DNA of 48,636 nt from Flagellimonas amphidinii (GTDB taxonomy: Bacteria > Bacteroidota > Bacteroidia > Flavobacteriales > Flavobacteriaceae), in NCBI RefSeq assembly GCF_013090115.1, contig NZ_JABFNN010000028.1:1-48636 (forward strand), read 5' to 3'. The notes below the pieces were generated by a model. That model had not been told where the DNA came from and searched no databases. It saw only the letters and a program-made list of their open reading frames with translations. Both the position numbers and the translations under genes were made by a program. Below are positions 35,372 through 43,156 of the stretch, in pieces (position 1 is the first letter of the stretch; each line of letters starts with the position of its first letter).

Positions 35372-38015
35372 GGGTATTCAAAACTTCAATCGACCATACC
35401 TAAAACTACTCCTTCCTTTACTACTTTTCACAGGCCAGGCATTTGCCCAGGAAACTTCCTTTGAAGATGGTAAGCAATATATATTGGGAGGACTTGAAGT
35501 CACTGGACTTCAAAGCTACAATGCACAGACCGTAAAAACATACACAGGATTGCGTATAGGTCAGCCCATTACCATACCTGGAGATGAGATTAGTGGCGTG
35601 ATAAAAAAATTATGGGGGCTGGAATTGTTCAGTAATGTGGAATTCTTTTATACCAAAATTGAAGGCGAGAAGATATTTCTAGAATTGAATATTTTGGAAC
35701 GCCCTACATTGGCCAATGTCACTGTATATGGTGTTAAGAAAAGAAAAGTAGAGGATATCCTAAACGATACAGATCTTAAAAAAGGCAAAAAAATCACTGA
35801 AAGCCTTATCGCCAACACCAAAAATTACCTTCAGAACAAATACAAGAAGCAAGGTTATTTAAATGCAACCGTAAATATTGCCACGGCAGCAGACACTTCT
35901 GGAACCAATACCCAGAATATGGTCATTAATGTGAACAAAGGGGATAAGGTGAAAATTAGAAGTATTGTCTTTGAGGGCAATGAGCAGCTTTCCAGTAAAC
36001 GTCTTAGGAAATCTTTGAAAAAGACCAAGAAGAAGAAATTTTACCGTTTTTGGAAGAAGTCCAAATATATTGAAGCAGATTACAAGGAAGACCTTTCTAA
36101 TTTGGTGGACACCTATGCGGAAAGAGGATATAGGGATGCCAGAGTCCTTTCAGATACTTTTGTAAAGGTCAATGAAAACAACATCGACCTAAAAATTAAG
36201 GTTGAGGAGGGGAACAAATATTATTTTGGAGATATCAATTTTGTGGGTAACTCAGTCTACACAGATAGACAATTGGCGCAAGTTTTAGGAATTAGAAAAG
36301 GGTCTACCTATAATGGGGTATTATTGAAAAAACGTGTTGCGGATGATTCCAAACCGGACGCAGAGGACTTGACGAATCTTTATCAAAATAATGGGTACTT
36401 ATTTTCCAGTATAAATCCGGTAGAAGTTTCGGCAGTTAATGATACAATAGACTTTGAGATACGTATTATTGAAGGGAAGGAGACTTTCTTGGACCATGTT
36501 ACTGTGGTAGGTAATGACAAGACCAATGACCATGTGATTTTTAGGGAATTGCGCACAAGACCTGGTCAAAAATATAGCAAGGATAATATTGTAAGAAGTA
36601 TTCGTGAATTAGGTCAACTTGGATTCTTTGATGCGGAACAGATAGTTCCGGACATTCAGAACCCCGATCCTAATGCTGGTACGGTAGATGTACAATATAG
36701 TCTTGTTGAAGCAGGTTCTAGCCAAATAGAATTACAAGGAGGTTTTGGTGGAGGAGGTTTCATTGGTACTCTGGGGCTTTCCTTTAGTAACTTCTCTTTG
36801 AAGAACATTTTTAATGGAGAAGCTTATAAACCTGTTCCTATGGGAGATGGACAAACGTTTGCTCTTCGTTTACAGGCCAGTAGAACATTTAGGGTCTATA
36901 GTTTAAACTTTGCAGAACCATGGTTAGGAGGTAAAAAACCGGTTAGGTTTAATCTTTCGTTATCAAGAACCCAACAGTTTGCCACCAGTTTCAACAATAG
37001 CAATAGGATTGATGTAGATAAAGATCGTGGATTTTCTATTACTGGAATTTCTGCAGGTTTGGCCAAAAGGGTACAATGGCCAGATGATTACTTCACCATT
37101 TCCCATGCATTGAGTTATCAGTTGTATGACTTTAATGATTTTAACAATGGATTGTTCAATTTTGGAAATGGTAGTTCCAACTCTTTGAGTTATACATTAG
37201 GAATTTCTAGAAGCTCACAAGGCCCCAGTAGAATATTTCCACTTACCGGTTCCAATTTTGAGTTGACGGCTAAATTTACACCTCCTTACTCCTTGTTCAG
37301 TTCAAAGGATTATAGACAAATTAAGGATGATATCAATTCCACAACAGAAAGACTTTTGGAAATAGGGACAAACCCTTCCACACCAGAGGAGCAATTGGAG
37401 TTTGAACAATTGAGCAATGAATTGGAAAGTATGGAGGAGGAGCGATTCAAATTGTTGGAGTTCTACAAGATTAAATTTAAAGGAGATTGGTATACCCGTT
37501 TAGTGGACAAGTTAGTGCTTCGTACCAATGCAGAATTTGGGTTTTTAGGTAATTATAACAAGGATATTGGAGATGTTCCTTTTGAAAGATTCTTTGTTGG
37601 GGGTGATGGACTTGGAAACTTTACCTTAGATGGTAGGGATGTTATTCAGCTACGTGGTTACGAAAACAGTTCATTGACTCCGTACAGTACAAATCCAATT
37701 ACTGGAAACCAAGAAAGAGATGGAGGGACCATATACAACAAATTCTCTTTAGAACTGCGTTATCCACTTACACTCAAGCCTTCGGCTTCTATATATGCAC
37801 TATCGTTTTTAGAGGCAGGAAACGCTTTCAACAATTTTAATGAGTATAATCCGTTTGAATTAAAAAGATCTGCCGGGGTGGGGCTACGTATATTTATGCC
37901 GGCATTCGGTCTCTTGGGGATTGACTTTGGTTATGGATTCGATACAGATGCCCAACCAAGTTCAGTTGGCCCGAGCGGTTGGCAAACACACTTCATCATC
38001 GGACAGCAGTTTTAA
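35343..38015 (+). CDS. bamA: Outer-membrane protein assembly factor BamA
   Basis: The 890-residue product has a signal peptide (hydrophobic core about 19-31, cleavage near AFAQ) followed by five POTRA-like repeats (about 45-460) and a C-terminal 16-strand barrel domain (about 475-890) with GGFGGGGFIGTLGLSF at the first strand and HFIIGQQF as the final strand. It inserts beta-barrel proteins into the outer membrane. The second POTRA region has a Lys-rich stretch (KKTKKKKFYRFWKKSKY) often seen in Bacteroidota. The start is TTG at 35343: an in-frame stop lies at 35316 and no ATG or GTG occurs before the signal peptide. This gives a 29-base overlap with uppS. Confidence 0.95.
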   Translation: MEKQANNLIKGIQNFNRPYLKLLLPLLLFTGQAFAQETSFEDGKQYILGGLEVTGLQSYNAQTVKTYTGLRIGQPITIPGDEISGVIKKLWGLELFSNVEFFYTKIEGEKIFLELNILERPTLANVTVYGVKKRKVEDILNDTDLKKGKKITESLIANTKNYLQNKYKKQGYLNATVNIATAADTSGTNTQNMVINVNKGDKVKIRSIVFEGNEQLSSKRLRKSLKKTKKKKFYRFWKKSKYIEADYKEDLSNLVDTYAERGYRDARVLSDTFVKVNENNIDLKIKVEEGNKYYFGDINFVGNSVYTDRQLAQVLGIRKGSTYNGVLLKKRVADDSKPDAEDLTNLYQNNGYLFSSINPVEVSAVNDTIDFEIRIIEGKETFLDHVTVVGNDKTNDHVIFRELRTRPGQKYSKDNIVRSIRELGQLGFFDAEQIVPDIQNPDPNAGTVDVQYSLVEAGSSQIELQGGFGGGGFIGTLGLSFSNFSLKNIFNGEAYKPVPMGDGQTFALRLQASRTFRVYSLNFAEPWLGGKKPVRFNLSLSRTQQFATSFNNSNRIDVDKDRGFSITGISAGLAKRVQWPDDYFTISHALSYQLYDFNDFNNGLFNFGNGSSNSLSYTLGISRSSQGPSRIFPLTGSNFELTAKFTPPYSLFSSKDYRQIKDDINSTTERLLEIGTNPSTPEEQLEFEQLSNELESMEEERFKLLEFYKIKFKGDWYTRLVDKLVLRTNAEFGFLGNYNKDIGDVPFERFFVGGDGLGNFTLDGRDVIQLRGYENSSLTPYSTNPITGNQERDGGTIYNKFSLELRYPLTLKPSASIYALSFLEAGNAFNNFNEYNPFELKRSAGVGLRIFMPAFGLLGIDFGYGFDTDAQPSSVGPSGWQTHFIIGQQF

Positions 38016-38114
38016 TCTAAAGAAAATAGTGTCTTAAATAACTTATAAATAACTCATTTTAAATTAATTAGTTATTTTGGCACGATATTTTCTACGTAAA
38101 AAGCGGAATCAAAG

Positions 38115-38951
38115 ATGAATACCAAAGTTCTTTTGTCATTACTTGTTTTAATGTCTTCCTTTTATGGCTTTTCCCAAAGAGGGGTAAGAATTGGCTATGT
38201 GGACATGGAATATATTCTAGAGAATGTTGAAGAATATAGGGATGCCACAGAACAATTGAATACGAAGGCAGCAAAATGGAAACAGGAAATTGAACTCAAG
38301 CAGAGCTCCATTGAACAAATGAAAAAAGATTTAATGGCCGAGAAAGTACTGCTAACGGACGAGCTGATTGCTGAACGTGAGGAAGAAATTCAGATTTTGG
38401 AAACTGAAATGTTGAAATATCAGCAGGATCGTTTTGGTCCTCAAGGAGATTTGGTCTTACAAAAACAGCTGCTCATACAGCCCATACAAGACCAAGTTTT
38501 TAATGAGGTTCAAAAAATAGGAGGAAATAAAAGATACGATTTTATTTTTGATAAATCGGCAGATGTTGTAATGTTGTACTCCGAAAAAAGACACGATATC
38601 AGTGACTTGGTCCTAAGGGAGATAGCTCGCACCAGAAAAGTGAGCAAATCGAACAAAAAGGAGAAACAACAAAGTCGACTGGATAAGTTTGCGGAAGAAG
38701 AAGCAGAAGCTGACAAAGAAATCAGTGAAGCACTGAAAGAACGCCAGGCCAAAGCAGAGGAAGCTCAAAATGCCAAGGCCAAGGCTGCTGAAGACAGAAG
38801 GCAAGAGCAGTTGAAGTTGCGAGAGGAAAGAAAGAAAGCCTACGAAGCACGAAGAAAAAAATTATTGGAGGAGCGCGAAGCCAAACGTCAAGCCAAATTG
38901 GAAGAACGTAAAAAAGCGCTGGAACAGGAGAAGGATTCAATACAACAATAA
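38115..38951 (+). CDS. OmpH/Skp-family periplasmic chaperone with long charged tail
   Basis: The 278-residue product has a signal peptide (about 1-21) and the OmpH/Skp start RIGYVDMEYILENV (about 26-39), then long helices as in the Skp tentacles. Skp holds unfolded outer-membrane proteins on the way to BamA. It differs from the usual length of about 170 residues by a C-terminal extension (about 180-278) made almost entirely of Lys, Glu, Arg, Ala and Gln, probably a coiled coil. It is the first of two tandem family members, 99 bases after bamA and 45 bases before the second. Confidence 0.88.
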   Translation: MNTKVLLSLLVLMSSFYGFSQRGVRIGYVDMEYILENVEEYRDATEQLNTKAAKWKQEIELKQSSIEQMKKDLMAEKVLLTDELIAEREEEIQILETEMLKYQQDRFGPQGDLVLQKQLLIQPIQDQVFNEVQKIGGNKRYDFIFDKSADVVMLYSEKRHDISDLVLREIARTRKVSKSNKKEKQQSRLDKFAEEEAEADKEISEALKERQAKAEEAQNAKAKAAEDRRQEQLKLREERKKAYEARRKKLLEEREAKRQAKLEERKKALEQEKDSIQQ

Positions 38952-38996
38952 TATTGAAACACTAAAATTAACATTCAAAAATAGTAACTAAGAATC

Positions 38997-39506
38997 ATGA
39001 AAAATGTAAAGAAAATTGCTGTAGCACTGGTTTTATTTGTAGCAGCTACAGGATTTGTAAATGCGCAGAGCAAGGTTGCACATATCAACGTGCAACAATT
39101 ATTGACTGAAATGCCGGAGATGAAAGCTGCTCAATCTGAATTGAAGAAGTTGGAAGAGACATATTCTGCCGATATTAAGGGTTCAATGACAGAATTTCAA
39201 AATAAAGCAACTCAATATAGAAATGAGTCCACTTCCAAAACTCAAGAGGAAAATGAAAAGAGAGCTTTGGAATTGCAAGAAATTCAGAAAAATATTCAAA
39301 ATGCTGAACAAGCTGCCATGCAACAGTTGCAGCAAAAACAGGCTGAGTTATTTGCTCCTATTTCCGAAAAAGCAAAAGCAGCCATCGAAAAAGTTGCTGC
39401 TGCACAAGGTTTTGATTATGTTATTGATGCTAGCCCAGGATTGAGCCTTATTGTTTCTAGAGGAAAAGATTTGTTGCCAGCTGTAAAACAAGAGTTGGGC
39501 TTCTAA
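38997..39506 (+). CDS. OmpH/Skp-family periplasmic chaperone
   Basis: The 169-residue product has a signal peptide ending VNAQ, then KVAHINVQQLLTEMPEMKAA, a long helical hairpin, and the closing strand FDYVIDASPGLSLIVSRGKDL typical of OmpH/Skp. It is of normal length. Together with the preceding paralogue and bamA it forms the outer-membrane assembly cluster. A terminator 24 bases downstream ends the run. Confidence 0.92.
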   Translation: MKNVKKIAVALVLFVAATGFVNAQSKVAHINVQQLLTEMPEMKAAQSELKKLEETYSADIKGSMTEFQNKATQYRNESTSKTQEENEKRALELQEIQKNIQNAEQAAMQQLQQKQAELFAPISEKAKAAIEKVAAAQGFDYVIDASPGLSLIVSRGKDLLPAVKQELGF

Positions 39507-39529
39507 ATTATAGTACTTACAATATATTT

Positions 39530-39563
39530 AAACCGCTTTCTATTTAAGAAAAGCGGTTTTTTT
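39530..39563 (+). terminator. Rho-independent terminator after the second ompH
   Basis: The stem AAACCGCTT/AAGCGGTTT with an AT-rich loop is followed by a run of seven T residues on the plus strand. It closes the long forward unit before murI. Confidence 0.88.
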
Positions 39564-39596
39564 GTGCCATTTTCAAATTAGTATCTATTTTTAAGC

Positions 39597-40373
39597 ATGC
39601 ACAAGCCTATTGGAATTTTCGACTCGGGAGTAGGGGGTACATCCATCTGGAAAGAGATTGTAAAAGCACTTCCTGAGGAAAATACCATTTATCTGGCGGA
39701 TAGTAAAAATGCTCCGTATGGTGAAAAATCCAAAGAGGAAATCATTCAACTGAGTAAAAAAAATACCCGACTTCTTATAGAAAAAGGCTGTAAAATTATC
39801 GTTGTAGCCTGTAATACTGCCACAACAAATGCCATTGAACATTTGCGTGCCAATTTCCCTGTGCCATTTATTGGTATAGAACCTGCCATTAAACCAGCAG
39901 CATTGCATACCAAATCCAAAAAAGTTGGGGTTTTGGCCACCAAAGGAACGCTTTCCAGCGGTTTGTTTCATAATACTTCCAAACTTTTTGCAGAAGGAAT
40001 CGAAGTCTTGGAACGGGAAGGTACAGGCTTGGTTGAGTTGATTGAAGCTGGAAAAATAGATGTACAAGAAACAAAAGACTTGCTTAAGACCTACTTAGGG
40101 CCCATGCTTCAAAAAGGAATAGATTGTTTGGTGCTGGGCTGTACCCATTACCCTTATTTAATTCCGGTGCTTCAAGAAATCTTGCCAGTCCATGTCACTA
40201 TAATTGATTCGGGTGAGGCTGTGGCCAGACAAACCAAAGCTGTTCTGGAAAAAGAAGGATTGTTGACTCCGCAGGACATAACAAAACATGTATTTTATTC
40301 CAATGGGGATGTAGAAGTACTCAACTCAATGGTTAATGGCCCAAAAGTAGAGGTTTCAAACCTTGACTTTTAG
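39597..40373 (+). CDS. murI: Glutamate racemase
   Basis: The 258-residue product has the racemase start PIGIFDSGVGGTSIW (about 3-17), the first catalytic Cys in VVACNTATTNA (about Cys74) and the second in CLVLGCTHYPYL (about Cys183). It makes D-glutamate for peptidoglycan. It starts 33 bases after the upstream terminator, so it should have its own promoter, although I see no clear one. It is convergent with folA, with only three bases between the stops. Confidence 0.95.
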   Translation: MHKPIGIFDSGVGGTSIWKEIVKALPEENTIYLADSKNAPYGEKSKEEIIQLSKKNTRLLIEKGCKIIVVACNTATTNAIEHLRANFPVPFIGIEPAIKPAALHTKSKKVGVLATKGTLSSGLFHNTSKLFAEGIEVLEREGTGLVELIEAGKIDVQETKDLLKTYLGPMLQKGIDCLVLGCTHYPYLIPVLQEILPVHVTIIDSGEAVARQTKAVLEKEGLLTPQDITKHVFYSNGDVEVLNSMVNGPKVEVSNLDF

Positions 40374-40376
40374 TTA

Positions 40377-40868
40377 TTATCGACGTTGATAAGTTAGATA
40401 TGTGAAATCAAATTGGTGCCTATCATCCTTCGAGTGATATACTTCTTCAGCCAGCATCCATTTTGTATCATCAATTTCCGGAAAAAAAGTGTCCGCTTCA
40501 AAATTGGCATGAATTCGGGTGAGTTCAATATCAGTGGCAAATTCCATCGCCTGGCGGTAAATTTCTCCCCCTCCAATAATAAAAGCGGTCTCATCTTCTT
40601 TCACAAGATCTATGGCACTTTGAAGAGAATGTACAATAGTACAGGGAAATTTTGGAGTATAACTGTCATCACGCGTAATGGCAATGTGCTCTCGGTTGGG
40701 CAACGCCTTCGGAAAACTCTCCAAGGTCTTTCTGCCCATTATAATTTTATGCCCAGAAGTCAACAATTTAAAACGCTTGAAATCATCAGGTAAGTGCCAG
40801 GGCAAATCGTTGTTGATGCCTAGGGCGTTGTTTTCCCCAGCAGCGGCAATAATGATCAATCGCCTCAC
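40377..40868 (-). CDS. folA: Dihydrofolate reductase
   Basis: The 163-residue product has the DHFR blocks IIIAAAGENNALGINNDLPWHLPDD (about 5-29, given by its ends), IIMGRKTLESFP (about 43-54), and FIIGGGEIYRQAM (about 95-107). It reduces dihydrofolate to tetrahydrofolate. The start is GTG at 40868, whose TGA neighbour ends the upstream 2TM gene (GTGA overlap of four bases), so translation is probably coupled. See the finding on the A12 tract just upstream. Confidence 0.96.
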   Translation of the reverse strand: MRRLIIIAAAGENNALGINNDLPWHLPDDFKRFKLLTSGHKIIMGRKTLESFPKALPNREHIAITRDDSYTPKFPCTIVHSLQSAIDLVKEDETAFIIGGGEIYRQAMEFATDIELTRIHANFEADTFFPEIDDTKWMLAEEVYHSKDDRHQFDFTYLTYQRR

Positions 40869-41257
40869 TCTTTTTTTTTTTTATTGATGTTGGACAGTGG
40901 AAAATCGGTTTCAATCTCCTTTTGAATCTCAGAAATACGATTTTTTTGTAGCTCAACAAGACGTTCACGTTGCTTTCGCTCCCATTCTTTACCCATGAAC
41001 TGATGCGTCACAAATACATTGAAAGCATGTAACACAAAAAGAAATGACCAAGCTAGGATAGCCCATATAAACCAGTCGTAGGCCTCGCCATATTTCAAGA
41101 TTTTGTTGATCAATATCAAGAACACGCTGCCTATCAAAAAAATGACCAGATGGGTGTACAGGCGTTTTTTTTGTTTGATGCGTTTCTGCGCATTCTCCAA
41201 AAGCTCGTGCTGTTCTAAATCTATCGCACTCTTTTTCTTATTTCCGAAGGACAACAT
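40865..41257 (-). CDS. 2TM domain protein
   Basis: The 130-residue product matches the 2TM family: a charged helical N-terminus, two membrane helices (about 36-54 and 62-84) and a basic C-terminal helix (KEWERKQRERLVELQKNRIS). In other proteins 2TM domains precede LytTR regulators or kinases, but here the domain is alone. The last residues KKKK are encoded by twelve consecutive A bases (40871-40882, minus strand). The gene overlaps folA by four bases. Confidence 0.85.
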   Translation of the reverse strand: MLSFGNKKKSAIDLEQHELLENAQKRIKQKKRLYTHLVIFLIGSVFLILINKILKYGEAYDWFIWAILAWSFLFVLHAFNVFVTHQFMGKEWERKQRERLVELQKNRISEIQKEIETDFPLSNINKKKKE

Positions 41258-41311
41258 GGAATGGCTATCTTTAACAGCAAAGATAATTGAATTGATTCCA
41301 AAACTTCGGAA

Positions 41312-42394
41312 ATGGAAAACTTAAGAAAGAAATTCCCTGTACTCAACCAATGCATTTATGCCAATACCGCTGCTACCGGATTGCTAAATGAAGATTTAAT
41401 GGAATGGCGACAAGGCCATGATTTGGATTATTTGATTGGGGGCAGTACCATGAAAATGAAGAGTTTTGAGAAGATACCCGAAATAAGGGAGGTAATAGGG
41501 AGTTTTTTTAAATGCAAAGCTGAAAATGTGGCCTTGGTCCCCAATTTTAGTTTTGGATTCAATACATTGTTGGAAGGGCTGCCTAAAAATCAGCACATAC
41601 TCCTACTTAAAGATGATTATCCATCCCTGAATTGGCCCTTTGAAACCCGAAATTTTAATAGGGAGTATGTTGAGATTAATGAGCACTTTGAAAAAAACAT
41701 TATTGAGAAAGTAAAAACTGGAAAGTTTGATGTTTTGGCCTTGAGTGTAGTACAATGGATCAATGGTATAAAAATCAGTCTTGATTTTCTAAAAGATTTA
41801 AAAAAGGACTATCCCAATCTAACCATCATAGTGGATGGTACTCAATTTTGTGGAACCGAGCCATTTAATTTTGAAGATTCTGGAATTGATATCTTATTGG
41901 CAAGCTCCTATAAATGGTTGTTGGCGGGCTTTGGAAATGGATTTGCTTTAGTGAAAGATGAGGTAAAAGAGCGTTTTGATTTGAAATGTATTGGGAATGG
42001 CTCCGTGGACAGGGACGCATCTAAACGTAATAATATCCCTTTTTGCAAACACTTAGAACCTGGACACTTGGATACCTTAAATTTTGGTAGCCTCAGATTT
42101 TCCTTGGAGTTTTTGGATAGTATAGGTGTGAATCATATTAAAGCACAATTGGATAAACTAGGGCAAAAAGCAAAAGCGGAACTTTCTGCCCTGGGGCTAT
42201 TGGAACAAAAAGTTGTCAACAGAGCACAGCACAGTACTATTTTCAACATTAAAGGTGACCAACAGTTATTCAAAAAATTGAGTGATGAAGATATTGTTTG
42301 TTCCATGCGCGGAGACGGCATTCGGTTGAGTTTTCATTTCTATAATACTGAGGACGAAATAGATGCGATTGTGAAAATATTACATTCCAATTGA
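41312..42394 (+). CDS. Class V aminotransferase-fold PLP enzyme
   Basis: The 360-residue product has the class V fold: a short N-terminus YANTAATGLL, Asp175 in VDGTQFCG, and the Schiff-base Lys201 in LLASSYKWLLAGFGNG. Relatives include cysteine desulfurases, isopenicillin N epimerase-like enzymes and the ergothioneine C-S lyase EgtE. The usual catalytic Cys loop of desulfurases is not evident. The reaction is unassigned. It sits about 1.7 kb from egtD and egtB but on the opposite strand, which makes an EgtE-like role worth testing. Confidence 0.85.
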   Translation: MENLRKKFPVLNQCIYANTAATGLLNEDLMEWRQGHDLDYLIGGSTMKMKSFEKIPEIREVIGSFFKCKAENVALVPNFSFGFNTLLEGLPKNQHILLLKDDYPSLNWPFETRNFNREYVEINEHFEKNIIEKVKTGKFDVLALSVVQWINGIKISLDFLKDLKKDYPNLTIIVDGTQFCGTEPFNFEDSGIDILLASSYKWLLAGFGNGFALVKDEVKERFDLKCIGNGSVDRDASKRNNIPFCKHLEPGHLDTLNFGSLRFSLEFLDSIGVNHIKAQLDKLGQKAKAELSALGLLEQKVVNRAQHSTIFNIKGDQQLFKKLSDEDIVCSMRGDGIRLSFHFYNTEDEIDAIVKILHSN

Positions 42395-42549
42395 CAAAAA
42401 TCATATTTTGAAAAAAAAAGGACACTAATTTTGTAAAGGTAATCCTATTGTTATGGGCATTTTATCAATATGATAAATCGAACTTAACTAATTGTAAATA
42501 AGTCGTTTTATCTATTGCTTTGCCCTATAATTTCTAAAAGAATTGTGTC

Positions 42550-42846
42550 ATGGCAATAAAGAAACAATACTTAAAGAGCAAGCCTGTTTGTAAAGTTACA
42601 TTTACTGTGCCTGCAGAAGAAGCAAAAAAAGTAGCAGTTGTTGGAGATTTCAATAACTGGAACCCTAAAGGAAGCACCCTTAAAAAATTAAAGAACGGGA
42701 CCTTTAAAGGAACTTTTGACCTTCCAATGGAGAATACCTACGAGTTCAGATACATTGTAGATGGGGCTTACATCAACGATGAAGCTGCAGATCGTTACCA
42801 ATGGAATGACTACGCAGGTGCCGAAAACGCTGTTCTAGAGCTATAA
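42550..42846 (+). CDS. Stand-alone CBM48 (isoamylase early-set) glycogen-binding domain
   Basis: The 98-residue product is only a CBM48 domain: VTFTVPAEEAKKVAVVGDFN (about 18-37), NNWNPKGSTLKKLKNGTFKG and YEFRYIVDGAYINDEAAD. This is the glycogen- or starch-binding module usually at the N-terminus of glycogen branching enzymes and in AMPK beta subunits. No catalytic domain is attached, and no glycogen gene is in the window. A role as a small glycogen-binding adaptor is inferred. Confidence 0.88.
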   Translation: MAIKKQYLKSKPVCKVTFTVPAEEAKKVAVVGDFNNWNPKGSTLKKLKNGTFKGTFDLPMENTYEFRYIVDGAYINDEAADRYQWNDYAGAENAVLEL

Positions 42847-42856
42847 AACTGAGAAA

Positions 42857-42886
42857 ACCATTGGGGAATTATTATTCCTCAATGGT
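42857..42886. terminator. Possible bidirectional terminator hairpin
   Basis: A 13-base-pair stem (ACCATTGGGGAAT/ATTCCTCAATGGT, one G-U pair) with loop TATT lies between the convergent CBM48 and DUF427 genes and covers the DUF427 stop. There is no strong T run on either strand. Confidence 0.45.
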
Positions 42887-43153
42887 AACTCCTTTCCAAA
42901 AGGCAACATATCCTTTAATGGATTTGGCCAATTCACTGGTTTCTGGATAAAACCAGGCTGCATTAGGGTTTTCTTTGCCATCTACTGCAATGGTATAGTA
43001 GGAAGCCACACCTTTCCAAGGACAAGTGGTGTGTGTTTCGCTTGCTTTAAAAAATTCCTTGTTGATGGTTTCCGGTGGAAAATAATGATTGTTTTCAATT
43101 ACAACAGTATTATTACTCTCGGCAATTACGGTATTGTTCCAAATGGCTTTCAT
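42872..43153 (-). CDS. DUF427 domain protein
   Basis: The 93-residue product has the DUF427 pattern: IWNNTVIAES at the start, YFPPETI, TTCPWKGVASYYTIAVDG (about 42-59) and NAAWFYPETSELAKSIKGYVAFW. It is a small single-domain beta fold of unknown biochemical function with a conserved CPWKG loop. It starts 3 bases after egtD and is likely translated from the same message. Confidence 0.9.
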   Translation of the reverse strand: MKAIWNNTVIAESNNTVVIENNHYFPPETINKEFFKASETHTTCPWKGVASYYTIAVDGKENPNAAWFYPETSELAKSIKGYVAFWKGVTIEE

Positions 43154-43156
43154 AGC

